Of a DNA stretch of 64,000 bases, positions 48,061 to 56,598 are shown piece after piece; the stretch's first letter is position 1, and every line of letters starts with the position of its first letter. Source of the DNA: Alishewanella aestuarii B11 (GTDB lineage Bacteria; Pseudomonadota; Gammaproteobacteria; Enterobacterales; Alteromonadaceae); the NCBI RefSeq assembly GCF_000280055.1, contig NZ_ALAB01000042.1, forward strand, positions 1 to 64,000, in the 5' to 3' direction. A program made the translations under genes and the position numbers. The notes under the pieces were generated by a model. That model made no database searches. It was not told where the DNA came from and was given only the letters and a program-made list of their open reading frames with translations.

Positions 48061-49245
48061 ATGACTAATCCAAATAACGCCACCATTACCACGGTGCACC
48101 GCGCGGAGTTCACTGCCAGTGATGCGTTAAAAATACCTACCTTAAGGATCCTGCAAGACGATGGCAGTCTGTATGACGGGGCAACAGCGCCAGAGTTAGA
48201 TAAAGACACCGCATTAAAGATGTACGACACCATGGTGTTTATCCGGGTGTTGGATGAGCGGATGCTGGCCGCACAGCGCCAGGGCCGGATCAGCTTCTAT
48301 ATGCAGTGTTTAGGGGAAGAAGCGACCACGGTCGGCAGTGCTGCCGCACTGAGCGATCAGGATATGATTATGGCGCAATACCGGGAGCAGGGCGCCTTGC
48401 GCTATCGCGGTTTTACGCTGGAACAATTTATGAACCAGTTGTTCTCGAATGAGAAAGATCTGGGTAAAGGCCGGCAAATGCCGGTGCATTATGGCTCAAA
48501 CGCCATTAACTATATGACCATTTCGTCACCGCTGGGCACGCAAATTCCGCAGGCCTCGGGTTATGCCTATGCCCAGAAGCTGCGCGGCCTGGATGCGCTG
48601 ACGCTGTGCTACTTCGGTGAAGGCGCCGCCTCTGAAGGTGACTTCCATGCCGGTTTAAATATGGCCGCGGTGCATAAGGCGCCGGTGCTGTTTTTCTGCC
48701 GCAATAACGGCTATGCCATTTCGACGCCGGCCAATGAGCAGTTTGTCGGTGACGGCATTGCCTGCCGCGCGGTCGGTTATGGTATGAAAGCCATTCGCGT
48801 GGACGGTGCTGATATTCTGGCGGTGTATCAGGCCACTAAAATGGCCCGTGACTATGCGCTGAAGCACAACGAGCCGATATTACTGGAGTCGATGGCTTAC
48901 CGCTTAGGGGCACACTCCTCATCAGATGACCCCAGCGGTTACCGCTCCAAAGAAGAAGAAGCGCTGTGGCGTAAAAACGATCCGATCGCCCGCTTTAAAG
49001 CCTGGTTGCTAAAGCAAGGCTGGCTGGATGAAGCTGCCGATAATGCCAAAACTGAGCAGCTGCGCACCGATATCCTGGACGCGTTAAAAGTAGCGGAAAA
49101 AGTCGCCAAGCCTGGTATTGAACACCTGATCTCTGATGTCTACGCTGAGCCTATCCCGGCTTTGCAACAACAACTGGATGAATTAAAAGCACATATCCAC
49201 AAATATCCGGATGCTTATCCTATTACTGCCGGGAGACTCGACTAA
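48061..49245 (+). CDS. bkdA1: Branched-chain 2-oxoacid dehydrogenase E1 alpha
   Basis: This 394-residue thiamin-diphosphate subunit decarboxylates 2-oxoacids from Val, Leu and Ile. It carries FYMQCLGEEATTVGSAAAL, the ThDP-binding region CYFGEGAASEGDFHAGLNMAAVHKAPVLFFCRNNGYAIST, and the phosphorylation-loop-like YRLGAHSSSDDPSGYRSKEE. The N-terminal extension of about 40 residues is typical of the BCKDH rather than the PDH alpha chain. It begins a three-gene operon; the start overlaps nothing upstream. Confidence 0.93.
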   Translation: MTNPNNATITTVHRAEFTASDALKIPTLRILQDDGSLYDGATAPELDKDTALKMYDTMVFIRVLDERMLAAQRQGRISFYMQCLGEEATTVGSAAALSDQDMIMAQYREQGALRYRGFTLEQFMNQLFSNEKDLGKGRQMPVHYGSNAINYMTISSPLGTQIPQASGYAYAQKLRGLDALTLCYFGEGAASEGDFHAGLNMAAVHKAPVLFFCRNNGYAISTPANEQFVGDGIACRAVGYGMKAIRVDGADILAVYQATKMARDYALKHNEPILLESMAYRLGAHSSSDDPSGYRSKEEEALWRKNDPIARFKAWLLKQGWLDEAADNAKTEQLRTDILDALKVAEKVAKPGIEHLISDVYAEPIPALQQQLDELKAHIHKYPDAYPITAGRLD

Positions 49246-50222
49246 TGGCAAAAATGAATATGTTACAGGCCATTAATAATGCGCTGGATCTGGCGATGGC
49301 CAAAGACGATGGCGTGGTCTGCTTTGGTGAAGACGTCGGCCATTTCGGCGGCGTGTTTCGTGCCACCAGCAAGCTGCAGGAAAAATATGGTAAGGCCCGC
49401 TGTTTTAATACGCCATTAACTGAACAAGGTATCGCTGGTTTTGCTAATGGTATGGCGGCACAGGGGATGAAGCCAGTGGCTGAAATCCAGTTTGCTGACT
49501 ATATCTTCCCGGCCTTTGACCAGATCGTCAACGAAACCGCCAAGTTTCGCTATCGCTCGGGTAATGAATTTAATGTCGGTGGCTTAGTATTCCGCACCCC
49601 TTATGGTGGCGGTATTGCTGGTGGTCATTACCACAGCCAGAGCCCGGAAGCCTATTTTGCCCATACGCCGGGCCTGAAAATCGTGGTACCGCGTGACCCT
49701 TATCAGGCCAAAGGTTTACTGCTGGCGTCGATCGCCTGCCCGGATCCGGTGATTTTCTTTGAACCGAAGAAACTGTACCGTGCCTCTGTTGGCGAAGTAC
49801 CGGAAGACTATTACGAGCTGCCCATCGGTAAGGCCGAAGTGCTGCAACAGGGTAAGGACGTAACAGTGCTAGCCTGGGGTGCGCAGATGGAAATCGTGCA
49901 AAAGGCGGTAGAAATGGCGGCCGAGCAGGGCGTATCGTGCGAAGTGATTGACCTGCGCAGTATTCTGCCATGGGATGCGGATACCGTTGCGGCATCAGTA
50001 AAGAAAACCGGTCGTCTGGTGATTAACCATGAAGCGCCGTTAACCGGTGGTTTTGCCGGTGAAATTGCCGCTACGATTCAGAAAATGTGTTTCCTGCATC
50101 TGGAAAGCCCGATCGAGCGGGTTTGTGGTTTAGATACACCGTACCCGTTGGCACTGGAAAAAGAATATGTGGCCGATCATCTGAAAACTTTCGAAGCCAT
50201 TATGCGCTCGGTTAATTTCTAA
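49245..50222 (+). CDS. bkdA2: Branched-chain 2-oxoacid dehydrogenase E1 beta
   Basis: This 325-residue transketolase-like subunit pairs with E1 alpha in a heterotetramer. Signs are NMLQAINNALDLAMAKDDGVVCFGEDVGHFGGVFRATSKL, FNTPLTEQGIAGFANGMAAQGMKPVAEIQFADYIFPAFDQI, and HYHSQSPEAYFAHTPGLKIVVPRDPYQAKGLL. Its ATG shares one base with the upstream TAA. It is followed 10 bp later by the E2 gene, with AAGGAG before that start. Confidence 0.95.
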   Translation: MAKMNMLQAINNALDLAMAKDDGVVCFGEDVGHFGGVFRATSKLQEKYGKARCFNTPLTEQGIAGFANGMAAQGMKPVAEIQFADYIFPAFDQIVNETAKFRYRSGNEFNVGGLVFRTPYGGGIAGGHYHSQSPEAYFAHTPGLKIVVPRDPYQAKGLLLASIACPDPVIFFEPKKLYRASVGEVPEDYYELPIGKAEVLQQGKDVTVLAWGAQMEIVQKAVEMAAEQGVSCEVIDLRSILPWDADTVAASVKKTGRLVINHEAPLTGGFAGEIAATIQKMCFLHLESPIERVCGLDTPYPLALEKEYVADHLKTFEAIMRSVNF

Positions 50223-50232
50223 GGAGTTTTCG

Positions 50233-51852
50233 ATGAAACAGGATTTTATTCTGCCGGATATCGGTGAAGGTATCGTCGAGTGCGAAATCGTCGAGTGGCT
50301 GGTCAAAGAAGGCGATGTGATTAAAGAAGATCAGCCGGTTTGTGATGTGATGACCGACAAAGCCCTGGTGCAAATTCCGGCGGTGTATGATGGCGTGGTC
50401 AGCAAGCTGTATTACGCCAAAGGCGATATTGCTAAGGTACATGCGCCATTATTTGAGATGGAAGTGGCTGGTGGTGCAGCTTCCGCACCGGCTGCAGCTT
50501 CGGCTGCCACTTCGGGGTCAGATCATGATCTGACCCCGAAGATCAGCGAAATTACTGAAGACTTTATCCTGCCGGATATCGGTGAAGGTATTGTGGAGTG
50601 TGAAATCGTTGACTGGCTGGTCGCGGAAGGCGATACCATCGCAGAAGATCAGCCGGTCTGTGATGTGATGACCGACAAAGCGCTGGTGCAAATCCCGGCC
50701 AAATATGCCGGTGTGGTCAGTAAGCTGTACTATGCCAAGGGCGATATTGCCAAGGTGCATGCACCGCTGTTTGCGATTCGCCGCCAGGGAGATGTAACTG
50801 CGGCAGCGCCGGTCGCTTCGGGGTCAGATCATGATCTGACCCCGAAGGTTACCGCCACTGCCGCAAGACCTGCTGCCGGTGATAGTGCAGCGGCGAAAGG
50901 CAGCAAAGCCTTAGCCAGCCCGGCCGTGCGCCGTCTGGCCCGTGAGCTGGGTGTCGATTTACAATGGGTGCCAGGCTCGGGCGATAAAGGCCGGGTTTAT
51001 AAAGAGGATGTGCGCGCCTTTGCCCAAGGCACCCCTGTTGCCGCTGTTAGTGCGCCGGCCGCTAAACCGGTCGCCGCGACAAGCACAGCTGTCGTTAGCA
51101 GTGCGGATCATGATCTGACCCCGAAGGTTCAGGACGCCAAACCGGCAACCAACCGGGTTGAACCTATTCGTGGCATTAAAGCGGCGATGGCACGGCAGAT
51201 GGCCGAATCTGTATCGACCATTCCGCACTTTACGTATTGCGAAGAAATCGATTTAACCGATCTGATTGCGCTGCGGCTACAACTTAAAGATCAGTATGCC
51301 AAACAGGGCGTGAAGCTGACGATGATGCCGTTCTTTATGAAGGCGTTGTCGCTGGCGATTAACGAGTTCCCGGTGATGAACAGTCAGCCGAATGCCGACT
51401 GTACTGAACTGACTTATTTTAGCGCCCATAATATCGGCGTCGCGGTGGACTCGAAAATTGGCTTGTTGGTACCTAATGTCAAAGGCTGTGAGCAAAAGTC
51501 CATTCTGGAAATTGCTGCCGAGTTGACCCGTTTAACCGATGCCGCGCGCGAAGGACGGGTAAGTCCGGCCGATCTGAAAGGCGGCACCATTACCATCAGT
51601 AATATCGGTGCTATTGGTGGTAATGTGGCGACCCCCATTATCAATAAGCCGGAAGTGGCGATCGTGGCACTGGGTAAGGTACAAGCCTTACCACGCTTTG
51701 CTGCCAACGGCCAGGTTGTGGCGCGGCAGCTGATGCAGGTGAGCTGGTCTGGTGATCACCGTATTATTGATGGTGGCACCATTGCCCGCTTTACCAATCT
51801 GTGGAAGCAATATCTGGAGCAGCCAAGCAGTATGTTGTTGTCGCTGCGCTAA
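50233..51852 (+). CDS. bkdB: Dihydrolipoamide acyltransferase E2 of the bkd complex, with palindrome-encoded linkers
   Basis: The 539-residue E2 core has two near-identical lipoyl domains (about 1-77 and 109-183; lipoyl lysines K43 and K149 in MTDKALV). A peripheral E1/E3-binding domain follows (about 228-262, ALASPAVRRLARELGVDL), then the catalytic domain with SWSGDHRIIDGGTIARF. The inter-domain linkers contain SGSDHDLTPK at 94-103 and 196-205 and SADHDLTPK at 290-298. Each is encoded by a copy of a palindromic DNA repeat. The E3 (lpd) gene is not present, so the general E3 is presumably used. A further palindrome copy begins at the stop codon. Confidence 0.95.
   Translation: MKQDFILPDIGEGIVECEIVEWLVKEGDVIKEDQPVCDVMTDKALVQIPAVYDGVVSKLYYAKGDIAKVHAPLFEMEVAGGAASAPAAASAATSGSDHDLTPKISEITEDFILPDIGEGIVECEIVDWLVAEGDTIAEDQPVCDVMTDKALVQIPAKYAGVVSKLYYAKGDIAKVHAPLFAIRRQGDVTAAAPVASGSDHDLTPKVTATAARPAAGDSAAAKGSKALASPAVRRLARELGVDLQWVPGSGDKGRVYKEDVRAFAQGTPVAAVSAPAAKPVAATSTAVVSSADHDLTPKVQDAKPATNRVEPIRGIKAAMARQMAESVSTIPHFTYCEEIDLTDLIALRLQLKDQYAKQGVKLTMMPFFMKALSLAINEFPVMNSQPNADCTELTYFSAHNIGVAVDSKIGLLVPNVKGCEQKSILEIAAELTRLTDAAREGRVSPADLKGGTITISNIGAIGGNVATPIINKPEVAIVALGKVQALPRFAANGQVVARQLMQVSWSGDHRIIDGGTIARFTNLWKQYLEQPSSMLLSLR
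50510..50541. repeat. Palindromic element copy 1, inside bkdB
   Basis: This is a perfect 32-bp palindrome: CTTCGGGGTCAGATCA followed directly by its reverse complement. It sits in the linker after the first lipoyl domain and is translated as SGSDHDLTPK. Because it is a palindrome, either orientation would encode the same peptide in this frame. Confidence 0.95.
50816..50847. repeat. Palindromic element copy 2, inside bkdB
   Basis: This copy is identical over 32 bp to the one at 50510 and exactly 306 bp (102 codons) away, the same spacing as the two lipoyl domains. It lies after the second lipoyl domain and is translated in the same frame. Confidence 0.95.
51106..51126. repeat. Palindromic element copy 3, degenerate left arm, inside bkdB
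   Basis: The core GATCATGATC and the complete right arm (through CCCCGAAG) are intact, but the left arm has decayed. It encodes ADHDLTPK in the linker before the catalytic domain. Confidence 0.88.
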
Positions 51853-51889
51853 ACCTTCGGGGGCAGATCATGATCTGACCCCGAAGGTT
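51852..51889. repeat. Palindromic element copy 4, at the bkdB stop codon
   Basis: The element has one mismatch (T to G at 51863) and is extended by AAC/GTT at its ends to a 38-bp imperfect palindrome. It begins at the last base of the TAA. The hairpin could end or stabilise the bkd transcript. Confidence 0.92.
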
Positions 51890-51920
51890 CTATAACGCTC
51901 CCATCCTTAAAGGAATAAAG

Positions 51921-52409
51921 ATGAAACAACTAAGCTTGCTGCTTTGCGCAGTAATAACGCTCAGTGCCTGCCAAACTACAACCCAACCTAGCCCGGATGC
52001 GCGTTTCGCTAATCTGCCGGTAACCAAGCAACCGCACGCTAGTGGCCTTTTTAGAGATTTAGCCAGATTAGGACCGAGGTACCCGGTGGAAGAGGCGAGA
52101 GCCGGTGGTGAAGGCTGTGCCACTATTGAGTATGTTGTGACACCAGATTATCAGCTGCATGACGTGGTTACCCTGGATGCCTCAAACCGCTTTTTTGCCC
52201 GTGAAGCCAAGGCGGCGATCCTAAAGTGGCAATGGCAGCAACTGCCAGCCGGCTTATTAACTGAGCCGGTAAAATTGCAAACCCGCTTTGAGTTCTGTCT
52301 GGAAACGGTTGAGGGACGTTGCGACCCTGAACAACTCAATGCCCGCACCCAGTGTCGCGGTGACGATATGTTGCCTGCCGTAGGCTACCGAGTATTGGTT
52401 CGCAGCTAA
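51921..52409 (+). CDS. Lipoprotein with TonB C-terminal-like domain
   Basis: The 162-residue precursor has a lipoprotein signal (MKQLSLLLCAVITLSACQ, lipobox LSAC). A TonB_C-like fold follows, with EGCATIEYVVTPDYQLHDVVTLDASNRFFAREAKAAILKWQWQQLP. Such small TonB-domain lipoproteins are not true energy transducers because they lack the inner-membrane helix. Four Cys in the last 40 residues may form disulfides. It has its own site (AAAGGAATAAAG). A complete palindromic element lies just before it and a half copy just after. Confidence 0.75.
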   Translation: MKQLSLLLCAVITLSACQTTTQPSPDARFANLPVTKQPHASGLFRDLARLGPRYPVEEARAGGEGCATIEYVVTPDYQLHDVVTLDASNRFFAREAKAAILKWQWQQLPAGLLTEPVKLQTRFEFCLETVEGRCDPEQLNARTQCRGDDMLPAVGYRVLVRS

Positions 52410-52417
52410 CGTTGAAA

Positions 52418-52440
52418 CTTCGGGGTCAGATCATGATCTG
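52418..52440. repeat. Palindromic element copy 5, right arm truncated
   Basis: The left arm CTTCGGGGTCAGATCA and the core are intact to 52440. The rest of the right arm has been replaced by the start of a different hairpin. Confidence 0.9.
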
Positions 52441-52441
52441 C

Positions 52442-52465
52442 TGGGGCAGCCTCTACGCTGCCCCA
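52442..52465. terminator. Hairpin between lipoprotein and RND operon
   Basis: Stem TGGGGCAGC/GCTGCCCCA (52442-52450 and 52457-52465) lies just beyond the stop of the leftward RND gene. There is no strong T tract on either strand, so terminator activity is inferred from position. Confidence 0.6.
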
Positions 52466-52471
52466 ATAAAC

Positions 52472-55400
52472 TTAATACTGCCGTTTTAAAACCTTATCGC
52501 CCAGTACCAACAACGCCGGGGTTAAAAATAGTGTCAGTAGGGTAGCAAAGCTTAAACCGCCGGCGATGGCACTGGATAATTGCGTCCACCACATGGTGGA
52601 GGGCGCACCAAAACCCAGGCTGGGCTCCAGCAAATTAACATTGACTGCCAGCACCATCGGCATTAACCCCAGCACAGTGGTAACAGAGGTTAGTAATACC
52701 GGGCGTAAGCGCAAGGTGCCTGTTTCCAGCGCAGCCTCGATACTGTTTAGCCCTTGTTGCCGCAGTTGGTTATAGGTATCAATCAAGACGATATTATTGT
52801 TTACCACGATACCCGCCAGCCCGATAATCCCCATCCCCACCATGACGATACCAAAGGGCTGAGCATTAACGAGTAATCCCAGCAAGACACCGGCCGTGGA
52901 GAGTACGATAGCCGACAGGATCAGCAGCGTTTGATACCAGCTATTAAATTGCACCAGTAAAATCATCAACATCAAAAATATTGCAATAAAGAACGCGCTG
53001 ATTAAAAAGTTCATTGCTTCCTGCTGATCGGCATCTTCACCGGCAGTTTTGATCATAACCCCCTCAGGCAGGACCAGGCCACTGCCGCGCAGTGCCGCCA
53101 GCCGCTCTGCTACCTGATAGCCGGGAGCGAGATCGCTTTTAATGGTAACGGCGCGGTTACTGTCAATCCGCCGGATCACACTGGTTTTCTCGCCGGGTTC
53201 TAAGCTAACGAAGTTGGTGAGTGGTACCTGACCGCGCGGTGTTTCTACGGTTAAACGCTCAAGCTGGGCTAACGAGCGCCAGTTTGCCGGAAAGCGCACC
53301 CGGATATCCACTTCATCACTGGCATACTCCGGGCGAAACTTCGCCAGCAGCAGGCCATTGCTGACCAGTTGGATCGCATTACCTACTGTCAGCACATCGG
53401 CGCCAAAACGGGCGGCTTCTGCACGATCAACGGTTAGCCGCCATTCAATGCCAGGTAAACTGCGATCATCTTCAATATCGATAAAGCCACCAAGTTGCTG
53501 CATCCGGGCCAGGATCTGGTTAACAGCAGCGTCAATCTGGCTGCTGTCTTCGGCACTAACTTGCAGCTCTATCGGCTTGCCACCGGCCGGGCCTTCCTGT
53601 TGCTGGCGAAATGCCAGGACCAGGCCGGGCAGGTCAGCGGTGCGCTCGCGCATCTCATCCAGGATCACCGCAGCGCGGCGGCGCTGGTGCCAGTCGATAA
53701 ACTGAAACTGGATAGTACCAATCACATCTGCGGTTAGCTCGCCACTGGCAGCAGCCAGACTGCGGGCATAGAGGGCTTTGACTTCCGGCATGCCGAGCAA
53801 GCGTTGTTCGACCTGACGCAGGATGGCATCTTTTTCATAGATCGACAGATCGCCGCGGGCCCGCACCCATACCTGTGCCGACTCCGGCTCGACGGAGGGG
53901 AAAAACTCCAGGCCATGGTTAAACTTGCCATAGGCCAGGTAGATCAGCACCACACCGCTTAAGGCTGCGCAGAGTGTTAACAACGGGCGTTGGATCAAGC
54001 GGCCGAGGATGCGGCGATAGAGCAGGGTATAGCGGCTGGCGCGGTTTGGCGCGGGCGCGCGCTGGGGCGCTTTATGGCTGGCGGCGCCCATTACCGGTAA
54101 AAATACCAATGCCATGGCCAGTGACGCCAGCAAACAGAGGATCACGGTCGCGGGTAAATACAACATAAACTGGCCGACAATACCGGGCCAGAATAGCAGC
54201 GGTACAAACACGGCCAGTGTGGTAAAGGTAGACGCAATAATGGGCCAGCTCATCCGATCGGCGGCATTAAGCCAGGCGTCTTTTGGTGTCTGGCCGTCCT
54301 GAATATGGCGATCAGCCAGCTCACTGACTACGATAGCGCCATCGACCAGCATGCCGGCTACCAGGATCAGCGAGAACAGCACGATAATATTCATCGTAAA
54401 GCCGAGCAGCCAAATCAGCAGGATCCCGGCAAAAAATGCACCTGGGATGGTAATGCCAACAAGTAGCGCCGAGCGCATGCCCATGGTGGCGAGGATCAAA
54501 ATTAACACCAGCACCACCGCGGTCAGCACATTATTCAATAAGTCAGATAACATCTCTTTGACGTCTTTTGACTGATCCATAATGTAATCAATTTGCATTC
54601 CGGGCGGAAACTGGCGCTCTGCCTGTGCAAGCAAGGCCTTGGTTTGCTCGATGGCTGAGATAATATTCGCGCCACTGCGCTTTTTCACTTCCAGTACCAG
54701 GGCCGGCTGACCATTAATGCGGGCGAAACTAAGCGGATCTTTAAAGCCGGCATTGACGGTAGCGACATCGGCAAAGGTGAGCACGGTATCGCCACTGACT
54801 TTGATTGGGATCGACAGCACATCATTCAGATCTTCAATTATACCCGGCACTTTAATGGCCATCCGGCCGGCACCGGTATCTAAACTGCCGGCGGCAACCA
54901 GACGGTTATTATTCGATACCAAACGAAACAGCTGCTGATAATCCAGGCCATAGCTTTGCAACACTTGCGGATCGACGATGATCTCCAGCACATCTTCCCG
55001 ATCGCCACCAATATCGACCTCCAGAATTTCCGGGATGGCTTCAATTTGTTCCTTTAAGCGCCGGGCGATCCCTACCAGCACCGACTCCGGAACCGGGCCG
55101 GACAGACCTATAGATAATACCGGAAACAGCGCCACGTTAATTTCCTTAACGGTGGGTTCCTTCGCTTCGGCTGGCAGTTTAGCGCGCGCAGCGTCCACTT
55201 TCACCCGCACATCGGCCAGTGCCTTATCGGCATTAAAGCCGGCATCAAACTCCAGCATCACCGAGGCATGGCCCTCACTGGCGACCGAGGTCATTTTCTT
55301 AATGCCTTCCAGTGAACGCAACTCGTGCTCCATCGGCCGAACCAGCAAGCGTTCACCGTCTTCCGGACTGATGCCGTCCAGTGACATCGACACATACATC

Positions 55401-55534
55401 ATTGGGATGGCGACATCGGGGTTGGCTTCTTTCGGGATCACCAGATAGGCACTGATACCAGCGATAAATAAAAACAGTAGCAGCATCAGGCTGGCACGGC
55501 TGCGTTGAATAGCGGCAGCGATCAGGCTTCTCAT
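52472..55534 (-). CDS. RND efflux pump permease
   Basis: This 1020-residue inner-membrane proton antiporter of the AcrB/HAE1-like superfamily has the expected 12 helices in two repeats and two large periplasmic loops. TM1 is near 16-34. The TM4 motif is VAGMLVDGAIVVSELADRH, with a single Asp where many pumps have Asp-Asp; this variant recurs in a known subgroup. The second repeat has GIAGIVVNNNIVLIDTYNQ. The adaptor gene precedes it with an ATGA overlap. No outer-membrane factor gene is adjacent, so the pump must borrow a TolC-like channel. Confidence 0.95.
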   Translation of the reverse strand: MRSLIAAAIQRSRASLMLLLFLFIAGISAYLVIPKEANPDVAIPMMYVSMSLDGISPEDGERLLVRPMEHELRSLEGIKKMTSVASEGHASVMLEFDAGFNADKALADVRVKVDAARAKLPAEAKEPTVKEINVALFPVLSIGLSGPVPESVLVGIARRLKEQIEAIPEILEVDIGGDREDVLEIIVDPQVLQSYGLDYQQLFRLVSNNNRLVAAGSLDTGAGRMAIKVPGIIEDLNDVLSIPIKVSGDTVLTFADVATVNAGFKDPLSFARINGQPALVLEVKKRSGANIISAIEQTKALLAQAERQFPPGMQIDYIMDQSKDVKEMLSDLLNNVLTAVVLVLILILATMGMRSALLVGITIPGAFFAGILLIWLLGFTMNIIVLFSLILVAGMLVDGAIVVSELADRHIQDGQTPKDAWLNAADRMSWPIIASTFTTLAVFVPLLFWPGIVGQFMLYLPATVILCLLASLAMALVFLPVMGAASHKAPQRAPAPNRASRYTLLYRRILGRLIQRPLLTLCAALSGVVLIYLAYGKFNHGLEFFPSVEPESAQVWVRARGDLSIYEKDAILRQVEQRLLGMPEVKALYARSLAAASGELTADVIGTIQFQFIDWHQRRRAAVILDEMRERTADLPGLVLAFRQQQEGPAGGKPIELQVSAEDSSQIDAAVNQILARMQQLGGFIDIEDDRSLPGIEWRLTVDRAEAARFGADVLTVGNAIQLVSNGLLLAKFRPEYASDEVDIRVRFPANWRSLAQLERLTVETPRGQVPLTNFVSLEPGEKTSVIRRIDSNRAVTIKSDLAPGYQVAERLAALRGSGLVLPEGVMIKTAGEDADQQEAMNFLISAFFIAIFLMLMILLVQFNSWYQTLLILSAIVLSTAGVLLGLLVNAQPFGIVMVGMGIIGLAGIVVNNNIVLIDTYNQLRQQGLNSIEAALETGTLRLRPVLLTSVTTVLGLMPMVLAVNVNLLEPSLGFGAPSTMWWTQLSSAIAGGLSFATLLTLFLTPALLVLGDKVLKRQY

Positions 55535-56598
55535 GGCGTGGCCTCGCGCACCACACTGACCTGTTGTCCAACCTCGACAAAGCCGGCTCCCAGGGTGATC
55601 AACTCAACCTCTGTTGCCAAGCCACTAACCCAGGCCAACTGATTGTCGGCACTGAGCAGCTGCACCGGATAAAAGGCGACGCGACTTTGCTCTACCGTAT
55701 AGACGCCAAGCCGGCCTTGCGGATCCAGTTTTAATAGCGCTGGGGATAACGCATGCGCCTGGCGCGCCGAGAGGCTGATCTGCAAGGTGGCACTGGCACC
55801 GGCCAACGGCAGCTGTTCGGGGTTAGCAATACTGGCCTCGATATAATAGCTGCGGGTGGCGACATCGGCTGCCGGGCTGATAAAGCTGAGCTCGCCTGAT
55901 AGCTGGCGGCCATCCAATAAGGTGATAATGACGGCTTGTCCCAGAGCCAGTTCGCTGACTTGCTGTTGCGGTACCTGGGCGCTGGCGCGCAATTTTACGA
56001 TATCTAACAGCTGAAACAGACTTTGGCCGGGCTGTACCAGCGCGCCGGGCTCGATCAAACGTCGTCCCAGTACGCCGTCAAAGGGTGCAACCGGGTTTTG
56101 ATGTTGTACCGCCAGTTGGGCATCGGTGAGAGCGGTTTCGGCCAGGCGTAATTCGTTGGTTAACCGTGCCAGTTCGGTTTCAGAGACAAACTGCCGTTGC
56201 TTTAACGCTGTCGCGCTTTGCAGTTCGCTCTGGCGCAGCGCCAACAGCGCCTTCGCTTGCTGCAGGCGGCTGTGCCGGCCCTCATCACTCAGTTGTAGTA
56301 GCGTGCTGCCGCGGCTGACTGCTGCGCCTTGCTCCACCAGAATGCGCTCAACCTTGCCGCTGATTTGCGCTTTGACTTCCAGCTGATGCCAGGCGGCAAG
56401 TTGGCCTTGGAGTTTTAGTTGGGCAGGATAGTCTGTGGCTTGCGAGAGCCGGGTTTGTACGCTAAAGCCTGTCGCCTGCTGCTCAGTTTTGATTGGCGGG
56501 GCTTCAGATTGACTACGGTAGTGATTACCCAGCGCCAACCAAAGCAGAAACAGCAGGCTAACGACAATAGCAATCTTAACGGGCGTCAGGCGAGGCAT
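55531..56598 (-). CDS. RND efflux periplasmic adaptor (membrane fusion protein)
   Basis: This 355-residue adaptor has an N-terminal membrane anchor (TPVKIAIVVSLLFLLWLALG), a barrel-sandwich lipoyl domain split around a helical hairpin (QLKLQGQLAAWHQLEVKAQISGKVERILVEQGAAVSRGSTLLQL, then ...NPVAPFDGVLGRRLIEPGALVQPGQSLFQLLD), and a beta-barrel. It links the RND permease to an outer-membrane channel. Its start overlaps the M48 peptidase gene by 23 bp. Confidence 0.95.
   Translation of the reverse strand: MPRLTPVKIAIVVSLLFLLWLALGNHYRSQSEAPPIKTEQQATGFSVQTRLSQATDYPAQLKLQGQLAAWHQLEVKAQISGKVERILVEQGAAVSRGSTLLQLSDEGRHSRLQQAKALLALRQSELQSATALKQRQFVSETELARLTNELRLAETALTDAQLAVQHQNPVAPFDGVLGRRLIEPGALVQPGQSLFQLLDIVKLRASAQVPQQQVSELALGQAVIITLLDGRQLSGELSFISPAADVATRSYYIEASIANPEQLPLAGASATLQISLSARQAHALSPALLKLDPQGRLGVYTVEQSRVAFYPVQLLSADNQLAWVSGLATEVELITLGAGFVEVGQQVSVVREATP

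Noticed and set aside
54978-55448. 156-residue frame antisense to the RND permease gene
   Set aside because: It lies wholly within a strongly supported gene, is Ser/Thr-rich in the manner of antisense translations, and has no homology signs.
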